NCBI GenBank assembly: GCA_963798795.1
Contig: CAWCUZ010000002.1
Span: 682,001 to 746,000, forward strand
DNA length: 64,000 bases
Origin: CAWCUZ01 sp963798795
GTDB lineage: Bacteria; Acidobacteriota; Vicinamibacteria; Vicinamibacterales; SCN-69-37
Reading direction: 5' to 3'
Made by a program: the position numbers and the translations under genes
Shown: positions 43,158 through 49,848 of the stretch, piece by piece
Position numbering within the stretch: the first letter of the stretch is position 1
How the letters are laid out: each line of letters begins with the position of its first letter
The notes under the pieces: model-generated
Databases searched by the model: none
Told to the model about the DNA's origin: nothing
What the model saw: the letters and a program-made list of their open reading frames with translations, nothing else

Positions 43158-44404
43158 CCGGGACCGTCATCCCGCCCGGGCGACGCCGACGCAGGTGGCG
43201 GGTCTTCGTCCTGCTGGGCATCCTCCTGCTGCTGATTGCCTACGTCGGCGTCGATCTCTGGTCGGGCCACCGGGTCGACGTTGAGATCGCCGCGCTCGAG
43301 AAGCAGTACGGCAGCCTGGACGACCCGGGCGTCGTACCGGTGCCCGCCGACGACAATCGCGCGCGCGTCGTCAGAGCCGCGACGGCGCTGACCGCCTTCG
43401 GTTCCGACACCACCTCCAGCGCTTTCGCCACCTCCTTCTCGCGTTTCACCAGGCTGCAGGCGCCGGCTCCCGTTCCGGCTGACCTCCGGGCGTTCGTCGA
43501 AGCCAACCGGGAAGCGATTCGCCTCGTGGGTGAGGCGCGTTCCCGACGTCGTTCCAACTTCGAGATCGACTATCCAGTCGCGAGCAATCAGCCGCCGCTG
43601 TTGGACATCCGGACCCTGTCTTCCGCGATCTATCTGGCAGCGCTGATGGACCTCGAGGCCGGGCGCGCCGATGCCGCGGCGTCGGAGATCACGTCGGGTC
43701 TCGCGATGTCGGCCTCGCTCCGGCAGGAGCCCGAGCTGATTGCGCAACTGATTCGCATCGCCGTCGCGTTTCAGCAACTGGAGGCGGTGCAGCGGGTCGT
43801 CACGGCGTCCGAACCGTCGAAGACGGCGCTCCAGGAACTGGCGCGCTGGCTGGCTGAGAACCGCACACCCGACCCGATGCAGATGGGCCTGCTGGGCGAG
43901 GCGAAGGCCCGCCACGCGATGTTCACGAAGATGGAGAGCGGCGCCGGTTGGCTCGCACGTATTGGGCGGCCGGTCGTTCGCATCGCGCACGTCCGCTACC
44001 TGCAGCAGATGGGGGCGCTGCTGGACCTGCAGTCGGGCCCGCGGCCGCGCCCGGCGGCTCCGGATCTCCCGGCCCCGTCGCGCTGGAGCCTGCTCGATCG
44101 GTTCGGCGCCGTCCCCACCCGCGCCATCGAGCGAGCGATCGAGACAGGCGACGACTTCAACAACGGGCTCGGCGCGACTGAAGTGGCCGTTGCGTTGCGT
44201 CGCTTCAAGCTGGACCACGGAAACGACCCGGACGATCTGTCCGTGCTGACGCCCGCGTATCTGGCGCGTCTGCCAATCGATCCCTACACCGGCCAGCCGC
44301 CTGTCTACGCCCGCCAGGACAGTGGATTCACGCTCCACGCCCAGGGCGGTGCGGACCCGCCTCCGCCTTCGAAGCAACTGCTCGCGTGGATGGTGACGAA
44401 ATAG
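43154..44404 (+). CDS. Membrane-anchored protein of unknown function
   Basis: A 416-residue protein with one N-terminal helix (VFVLLGILLLLIAYVGVDLW) preceded by RRRRRW (inside-positive) and an extracytoplasmic alpha-helical body. The C-terminus LARLPIDPYTGQPPVYARQD resembles the processed-substrate tail seen in some prepilin-like Planctomycete/Acidobacteriota proteins, but no family is assigned. It is third in the ECF sigma operon, so its expression probably depends on that sigma factor. Confidence 0.6.
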   Translation: MTGTVIPPGRRRRRWRVFVLLGILLLLIAYVGVDLWSGHRVDVEIAALEKQYGSLDDPGVVPVPADDNRARVVRAATALTAFGSDTTSSAFATSFSRFTRLQAPAPVPADLRAFVEANREAIRLVGEARSRRRSNFEIDYPVASNQPPLLDIRTLSSAIYLAALMDLEAGRADAAASEITSGLAMSASLRQEPELIAQLIRIAVAFQQLEAVQRVVTASEPSKTALQELARWLAENRTPDPMQMGLLGEAKARHAMFTKMESGAGWLARIGRPVVRIAHVRYLQQMGALLDLQSGPRPRPAAPDLPAPSRWSLLDRFGAVPTRAIERAIETGDDFNNGLGATEVAVALRRFKLDHGNDPDDLSVLTPAYLARLPIDPYTGQPPVYARQDSGFTLHAQGGADPPPPSKQLLAWMVTK

Positions 44405-44458
44405 GGGGCTGGGGCATCGGCATCGCCGCAGCCGTGCGGACAGCGGACGCCCGGGCCC

Positions 44459-44494
44459 TTGCACGACGTGTCTTGAAGACGTATCTTCAAGACA
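44459..44494 (+). promoter_or_regulatory. padR-dipeptidase promoter overlapped by a palindromic operator
   Basis: TTGCAC (44459-44464), a 17-nt spacer and TATCTT (44482-44487). The perfect inverted repeat TGTCTTGAAGA/TCTTCAAGACA (44469-44479 and 44484-44494, loop CGTA) covers the spacer and -10 and ends 1 nt before the ATG. Transcription should begin at about the start codon. Confidence 0.72.
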
Positions 44495-44495
44495 C

Positions 44496-45161
44496 ATGGT
44501 TCGGACGCCCCGCACGCCGTTCGCCGTCCTCACGATGCTCAGCCTGGGCCCCCGTTCCGGCTACGACATCCAGCGCGGGTTCCAGGCCTCGATGCGCCAC
44601 TTCTGGAACGAGAGCAACGGCCAGTTGTACCCGGCCCTCAAGACCCTGGTGGCCGCCGGCCTCGCCAGGCGCGTCGCCGCATCCGCCGGGGCGCCCCGCG
44701 GCCGCGCCGTCTACGCGATCACGCCGCAGGGCCGACGAGCGCTCCAGCGGTGGCTCGTCGAGGCCGCGGCACCGCCGGTGGCACGCAACGAAATGCTCCT
44801 CAAGTGGTTCGTCGGGTGGAACCTGCCCTACCCCGCCGCGGTCCGCCATGTCGAACGACTCCGGATGGTGATGGACGAAACGCTCGATCAGTTCCGCACC
44901 GCCGAGGCCCTGCTCGCGGCCGAGCTCAAGGCCAATCCCGACGTCGAGTACTGGCTGGTCGCCCTCCGGTCCGGCGTGGAGGTCGTCGGCGCGCGCCGGC
45001 GCTGGTGCGACCTGGCGCTGGCCTCACTCGGCCGGCAGGCCCGGCGGCGGACCCGCGCGTCTCTGAGCGCGCGCGCCGCGCGAATGGGCCGGGTGCTCGA
45101 ACGGCTCGAACGGGGCCTGAACGGGAAGGCGCCGGGCGGCCGGCCGAGGACGACCCGATGA
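44496..45161 (+). CDS. PadR family regulator with C-terminal Vir-like domain
   Basis: A 221-residue PadR-s1 type protein. The winged helix is FAVLTMLSLGPRSGYDIQRG, FWNESNGQLYPALKTLVAAG, VYAITPQGRRALQRWL. A longer helical C-terminal dimerisation domain (NEMLLKWFVGWNLPYPAAVR to VEYWLVALRSGVEVV) and a basic tail follow. It probably binds the palindrome that overlaps its own promoter. It overlaps the dipeptidase gene as ATGA. Confidence 0.9.
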   Translation: MVRTPRTPFAVLTMLSLGPRSGYDIQRGFQASMRHFWNESNGQLYPALKTLVAAGLARRVAASAGAPRGRAVYAITPQGRRALQRWLVEAAAPPVARNEMLLKWFVGWNLPYPAAVRHVERLRMVMDETLDQFRTAEALLAAELKANPDVEYWLVALRSGVEVVGARRRWCDLALASLGRQARRRTRASLSARAARMGRVLERLERGLNGKAPGGRPRTTR

Positions 45162-46345
45162 CCTCCCGCGCCCGCCGCTGGATCGGGTGGTCCATCCGCA
45201 TTCTGCTCGGCCTGGCCGGCGTGGCCTTCGTCGTCGCCCACCTCGTCGTGCCCGACCGCATCGATCGGGTCCAGACGCGCGTCATTCATTTCGGTTCGCC
45301 GGACGTGCCCCCCGACGCCGCGGCGCTTCACGAGCGGCTGACCATCGCCGACCTGCACGCCGACTCGCTCATCTGGGGCCGCGACCTGCTCCACCGCTAC
45401 GACGACCGCGGCCAGATTGACGTGCCGCGGCTGCGCGCGGCGAACGTCGCGCTGCAGGTCTTCGCCGTGCCGACCAAGGTGCCGAGCCAGCGGTCCGCGC
45501 TCGGCACGAGCGGCGACGGGCTCAATCTCATCACGCTCTCGGCGCTTGCCCAGTGGTGGCCGCCGGCCACCTGGTGGAGCCTGGCCTCGCGCGCCCGATA
45601 CCTGGCCGGCGTGCTCGACCGGACGGCGGCGGCCTCCGGCGGCGCGCTCGTCATCGTCCGTTCGGCATCCGATCTGCAGCACGTGCTCGCCGCGCGCGCA
45701 CCGCACGGTCCGGTCGCAGGCCTGCTCGCGGTCGAGGGCCTGCACGCCCTCGAGGGCGACGTGACCGACGTGCAGCGCTTCTTCGACGCGGGCTTCCGGA
45801 TGATGGGACTGGTCCACCAGTTCGACAACGCCCTCGGTGGATCGTCGAGCGGCGTGGCGCGCGGCGGTCTCACGCCCTTCGGCGCCGAGGTCGTCCGGGC
45901 GATGGAAGCGCGCGGCATCCTGGTCGATCTCGCGCATGCCTCACCGGCGCTGCTCAGCGACGTGGTTCACCTGAGCACCCGGCCGGTCGTCGTCTCGCAC
46001 ACCGGCGTGCGCGGCACGTGCGACCGCCCCCGGAACCTGGACGACGAGGAGCTGCGCCTGGTGGCCGGGACGGGCGGCCTGGTGGGTATCGGCTACTGGG
46101 CCGGGGCGGTGTGCGGACCCGGCGCGGCGGCTGTCGCGCGCGCCATCCGGTACGCGGTGGGCGTCGTGGGCATCGACCACGTGGCGCTCGGATTGGACTT
46201 CGACGGCGACCGCATGCCGTTCGACGTGCTCGGCCTGCCCGCCGTCACGGCCGCGCTGCTCGACGCCGGCTTCTCGGACGACGACATCGCGCGGATCATG
46301 GGCGGCAACGCGATCCGCCTGCTGAGCGAGACGCTGCCGCGCTGA
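45158..46345 (+). CDS. Membrane dipeptidase (peptidase M19)
   Basis: A 395-residue zinc dipeptidase of the renal-dipeptidase family with an N-terminal membrane anchor (WSIRILLGLAGVAFVVAHLV). Metal and catalytic motifs are LTIADLHADSL (HxD), LLAVEGLHALEGD (bridging Glu), PVVVSHTGVRGTCDRPRNLD (His) and HVALGLDFDGD (Asp). It should hydrolyse dipeptides, possibly D-amino-acid or cell-wall derived, on the outer face of the inner membrane. It is under the PadR promoter by overlap. Confidence 0.88.
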   Translation: MTSRARRWIGWSIRILLGLAGVAFVVAHLVVPDRIDRVQTRVIHFGSPDVPPDAAALHERLTIADLHADSLIWGRDLLHRYDDRGQIDVPRLRAANVALQVFAVPTKVPSQRSALGTSGDGLNLITLSALAQWWPPATWWSLASRARYLAGVLDRTAAASGGALVIVRSASDLQHVLAARAPHGPVAGLLAVEGLHALEGDVTDVQRFFDAGFRMMGLVHQFDNALGGSSSGVARGGLTPFGAEVVRAMEARGILVDLAHASPALLSDVVHLSTRPVVVSHTGVRGTCDRPRNLDDEELRLVAGTGGLVGIGYWAGAVCGPGAAAVARAIRYAVGVVGIDHVALGLDFDGDRMPFDVLGLPAVTAALLDAGFSDDDIARIMGGNAIRLLSETLPR

Positions 46346-46371
46346 TCGCGCCCGGCGGGTCGAGCCGAAGC

Positions 46372-47337
46372 GTGAGACGCTCGGCCTTGACGGTCAAGAC
46401 CGCCGCACGCGAAGATAGCCACGCTACGATCGACCAACCGTTCACGCGTCCGGCCACGGCCGAGGCATACTGCGACGAAGGTAAACGGCTGCTCGAGGGC
46501 GGCGCGGCTCTGCTCGCGTACGACCTGCTGTCGGAAGGCCTCCGGGACTCTCCCACCCACACGCGTCTTCGCCAGCTCCTGGCCCTGGCGCTGGCCCGCT
46601 GCGGCGCCAGCCGCGCCGCCAACGAGATGCTGCAGGAACTGGCCGACCAGGGCCACGCCGACGAGGAAACGCTGGGTCTGCTGGCGCGCACGCACAAGGA
46701 TCTGGCCGCTGAGAGCGCCGACCCCGCCGAACGCCGCCGGCACCTCGAGCTCGCGCGCCGTACGGCGAGGCGTATCGCCGGACCGGCGGGTACTGGAGCG
46801 GGATCAACGCCGCCACGCTGGCGCTGCTGCTCGGCCAGCGGACCGATGCGTCGACCATCGCGCAACGCGTCGGCGGACAGTGCCGCGCGCTGCTCGACGC
46901 CGACCCCGACCGCGCCGATCGCTACTACGTGCTCGCCACGCTCGGCGAAGCCGCGCTCGTCGAGCGGCAGTGGAAGGAAGCCGAGACGTGGTACGGGCGG
47001 GCGGCCGTCATCGGCCGCGCACGGCTGGGCGACCTCGCGTCAACGCGCCGAAACGCACGCCTCCTTCTCCAGTGCCTGCAGGCCGACGTGGCCCTGCTCG
47101 ACGCGTGCCTGCCGGTTCCTCGCGTCGTCGTGTTCGTCGGCCACCTCATCGACCACCCGGGTCGAGTGCCGCCACGCTTCCCGTCCGTGCTGGAACCGAC
47201 CGTGCGTCGGGCGATTCTCGAACATCTGCGGCAGGAACACACCGGCCTCGGGTACGCGTCCGCCGGCTGCGGATCCGACATCCTGTTCCTGGAGGCCCTG
47301 GCCGAGATCAACGCGCAGGCTCACATCGTGCTGCCGT
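46372..47337 (+). pseudogene. TPR protein, frameshifted and truncated by a duplication
   Basis: The N-terminal part (AYCDEGKRLLEGGAALLAYD, LAKTRVGG-free frame LRQLLALALARCGASRAANE) is helical TPR. Near 46760 the frame breaks; the continuation in another phase reads YGEAYRRTGGYWSGINAATL, EAALVERQWKEAETWYGRAA, then VVVFVGHLIDHPGRVPPRFP and FLEALAEINAQAHIVLPF. This resembles the TPR/TRAFs-binding-type region found before bacterial cyclase domains. At 47338 the 266-bp copy begins and the rest of the gene is missing. Confidence 0.65.
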
Positions 47338-47603
47338 TCGAAGCCGTATTCGGCGCCGGCAGCAATGGCCTTGAGAACCTTGAGGGCTGCGAACCCCGAC
47401 TGTCGTGGCATGGGTGCTCCGTCGCGTTGCGGTCGGCCGGCGCCGGACCGAGAGGCCGGCCGCCGGCCGCTTCGTCTATACGTATAGACCATCTACATAG
47501 TGGTCCGACCGACCGGCCCCTGTCAAGGCGGGTGGCGGTCTCTCATGTCGAGCCGGTGGGTGCGGGAACCGGCCGCCATGCCCCGAACGACTCCGGCGGC
47601 CGC
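47338..47603. repeat. 266-bp duplicated segment, copy B (padR control region without its gene)
   Basis: A near-identical copy of 41825-42090, same orientation. It carries the TTGACA, the 16-bp palindrome and the first 25 codons of padR. On the minus strand the padR start now reads through MPRQSGFAALKVLKAIAAGA into antisense of the TPR gene. It lies 118 bp upstream of the SPFH promoter. Confidence 0.93.
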
Positions 47604-47720
47604 TGAGCTCGGCGTCCGTCTGCAGCAGCGCGAGCAGCGTCTCGCGATCGATCTCGACGACCTCGCATCACCCAATCGAGGGGGCGCCCGGCCGCGGACG
47701 TCCCTGGCCGCCCGCCGCGC

Positions 47721-47760
47721 TTGACGCGGTGATTCCACAATGATATCACTTTGGAATCAC
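47721..47760 (+). promoter_or_regulatory. SPFH operon promoter and palindromes
   Basis: TTGACG (47721-47726), a 17-nt spacer and TATCAC (47744-47749). An inverted repeat GTGATTCCA (47729-47737)/TGGAATCAC (47752-47760) encloses a TGATATCA palindrome (47741-47748) on the -10. It is a plausible operator for the ribbon-helix-helix protein encoded in the operon. Confidence 0.6.
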
Positions 47761-47779
47761 GGCCAAGGAGGCCGTCGCG

Positions 47780-48652
47780 ATGCTGCAGGAACGAGTGGTC
47801 AAGGGCATGTGGGGCTGGGTGATGGTGGTGCTGCTCATCGGAGCGGCCGCCGGCTCGGTTGCGCTGTTGGTGTCATCGGTCGATCCGGCGGAGTCGCCCT
47901 GGGCCGTCGTCGGGCTCATCGCGGTCCTCGTGGTCGACGCCGGCTGCTGGGCAGGGTTCGTCGTCGTCAATCCGAACACCGCGAAGGTCCTTCTGCTCTT
48001 CGGCGATTACCGCGGGACGATCAAGACGCCGGGCTTCTGGTGGGTCAATCCTTTTACGGCGCGCCGGTCGGTGTCGCTCCGCGTGCGGAACTTCGAAAGC
48101 GGCAAGTTGAAGGTGAACGACCACATCGGCAACCCGATCGAGATCGGGGCGATCGTCGTGTGGCGCGTCATCGAGACGGCCGAGGCGCTGTTTTTGGTGG
48201 ACGACTACGAGCACTTCGTCCACATGCAGACCGAGTCGGCGGTCCGGATCCTCGCGACGTCCTTCCCGTACGACGCGCACGAGGAAGGCCAGATGTCGCT
48301 GCGCGGATCGGGGGCGGAGGTGTCGCAACGGCTGCGCGAGGAGATTCAGGAGCGGCTGGCCAAGGCGGGCGTCGAGGTGATCGAAGCGCGCATCAGCCAC
48401 CTGGCGTACGCGCCGGAAATCGCGAACGCGATGCTGCGGCGGCAACAGGCGACCGCGATCATCGCCGCGCGGCAGATGATCGTCGAGGGCGCGGTCGGCA
48501 TGGTGCAAATGGCGCTCGAGGCGCTGAGCGCCAAGGGCGTCTTGCAGCTCGACGAGGAGCGGAAGGCGACCATGGTGAGCAATCTGCTCGTCGTGCTGTG
48601 CGGCGATCGCGACGCCCAGCCTGTCGTGAACGCCGGCACGCTGTATCAATAG
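47780..48652 (+). CDS. SPFH/band 7 domain membrane protein
   Basis: A 290-residue protein with two N-terminal hydrophobic segments (VMVVLLIGAAAGSVALLV; VVGLIAVLVVDAGCWAGFVV) followed by a stomatin/flotillin-like SPFH domain: VVVNPNTAKVLLLFGDYRGT, IKTPGFWWVNPF, IGNPIEIGAIVVWRV and the helical EEIQERLAKAGVEVIEARIS. SPFH proteins form oligomers at membrane microdomains. A strong AAGGAGG precedes the ATG. It leads an operon with an RHH regulator and a DUF3592 membrane protein. Confidence 0.88.
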   Translation: MLQERVVKGMWGWVMVVLLIGAAAGSVALLVSSVDPAESPWAVVGLIAVLVVDAGCWAGFVVVNPNTAKVLLLFGDYRGTIKTPGFWWVNPFTARRSVSLRVRNFESGKLKVNDHIGNPIEIGAIVVWRVIETAEALFLVDDYEHFVHMQTESAVRILATSFPYDAHEEGQMSLRGSGAEVSQRLREEIQERLAKAGVEVIEARISHLAYAPEIANAMLRRQQATAIIAARQMIVEGAVGMVQMALEALSAKGVLQLDEERKATMVSNLLVVLCGDRDAQPVVNAGTLYQ

Positions 48653-48676
48653 ACCGACCGCGGGAAGGACGGCGCG

Positions 48677-48838
48677 ATGGCGGATCGCAAGGCATTTCTC
48701 GTGCGGCTCGACCCGGCGGTGCACGAGGCATTGCAGCGCTGGGCCGACGCCGACCTGCGCAGCCTGAATGCGCAGATCGAGTTCCTGCTGCGCCGCGCGC
48801 TCGTCGAGTCCCGGCGGATGCCCAAGCCGAAGGAGTAG
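48677..48838 (+). CDS. Arc-type ribbon-helix-helix DNA-binding protein
   Basis: A 53-residue protein: ADRKAFLVRLDPAVHEALQR, then ADADLRSLNAQIEFLLRRAL. The beta strand FLVRL and the SLNAQIEFLLRRAL helix match the Arc/MetJ fold used by autorepressors. It is too short to have another domain. It lies 24 nt after the SPFH gene with GGACGGCGCG before the ATG; the palindromes in the operon promoter are its likely targets (inference). Confidence 0.8.
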   Translation: MADRKAFLVRLDPAVHEALQRWADADLRSLNAQIEFLLRRALVESRRMPKPKE

Positions 48839-48842
48839 CGTC

Positions 48843-49616
48843 GTGGCTCTGCTGTTGATGGCCGCAGATCGGGAACGCGGGTTCACGCCGCCGGCGGGGC
48901 TCGGCGCGTCGCGGCCGCGCGACGTGCGGCTCACGGCAGGCGGGAGAGTGGTCGCCGCGCTCGCCGCGGCGCTGCTCGTCGGCGCGGTCGCGGCGGGCGT
49001 CGTCCTGCAGCGGGTCGCCAACGCGCAGCAGCGCGATCGGTTGCGGCTCGCCGAGTCGGGCGCCGTCACCGACGGGACGGTGATCGACCTGGGGCGCAGC
49101 GGTGGCGACTCGAAGCGCTACTGGGTGTCGTACCGCTTTCGCGCGGGCGGGCGCCAATACGAGGGCCGGGCGACGATCGCGGCGCCGCACTGGCGGGCGC
49201 TCGCCCCCGAGGATCCGCTGCCGATCCGGTACGTGCGCGAGGCGCCGGCGTTCAACACGCCGGCGTGGGTCGAACCGAGCGCGCTGCCGGTGTGGCTGCC
49301 GTCGCTGATCGCGTTGGCGATCGCGACGCTCACCGGCGCCTGCGTGCTCTTGCTGCACACCCAACGCCGGCTGCTCAGCGAAGGCCGCGTGTCGCCCGCG
49401 CGCGTGACGCGCCACACGATCACGCGCACATCGCACGGCGGCAAGCACAGCGCGATCACCTACGAGTTCGCCCTGATGAGCGGCGCGACGCGCACGGGCC
49501 GGAGTTCGGTCACCTCGAAGCTGCCCGCGGTCGGCAGCGTCATCTGCGTCCTCTACGACCCGGAACGGCCCAGCCGCAGCGCGCCCTATCCGCTGCCCTT
49601 CGCGCGGCTGCGATAA
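48843..49616 (+). CDS. DUF3592-like membrane protein
   Basis: A 257-residue protein with two membrane helices (about residues 35-56 and 148-171) and two soluble modules of the DUF3592 type: VSYRFRAGGRQYEGRATIAA with LPIRYVREAPAFNTP, and ITYEFALMSGATRTGRSSV with VICVLYDPERPSRSAPYPL. The function is unknown. The GTG at 48843 is 4 nt after the RHH stop, so the three genes should be co-expressed. Confidence 0.75.
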   Translation: MALLLMAADRERGFTPPAGLGASRPRDVRLTAGGRVVAALAAALLVGAVAAGVVLQRVANAQQRDRLRLAESGAVTDGTVIDLGRSGGDSKRYWVSYRFRAGGRQYEGRATIAAPHWRALAPEDPLPIRYVREAPAFNTPAWVEPSALPVWLPSLIALAIATLTGACVLLLHTQRRLLSEGRVSPARVTRHTITRTSHGGKHSAITYEFALMSGATRTGRSSVTSKLPAVGSVICVLYDPERPSRSAPYPLPFARLR

Positions 49617-49780
49617 CCCCGCCTATTCCCGGCGCAAGAGCGGTCGGACCGCCGCGCGCTCGACACGCAGGGGGGCGCGCTGAGGGCCACGCTGCGTCAA
49701 CTCCGCATACAATGAAGGCGCGCGCGGGGCGCATCCAGTCCGCGGAAAGGGCCCTGCCCACCCCCGACAATTGAATCGAA

Positions 49781-49848
49781 GGATACGAACCTTCTTTCAG
49801 CCTGATCAGTGCGGACTCCAGGCGCGATGAAAGGAGTTTCGTATATCC
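49781..49848 (+). promoter_or_regulatory. Leader hairpin covering the ribosome site of the ankyrin-WD40 gene
   Basis: GGATACGAACCTTCTTTC (49781-49798) pairs with GAAAGGAGTTTCGTATATCC (49829-49848): about 17 pairs with one mismatch, one G-U and a 2-nt bulge, and a 30-nt loop. The AAGGAG (49831-49836) and the start region are inside the stem. It may act as a thermosensor, a protein site or a ligand switch; the interval 49617-49780 shows nothing else. Confidence 0.5.

Noticed and set aside
47604..47680. Minus-strand fragment EVVEIDRETLLALLQTDAEL, like the end of a cyclic-nucleotide-binding domain
   Set aside because: Only about 20 codons and preceded in frame by a stop; too short to support as a gene remnant.
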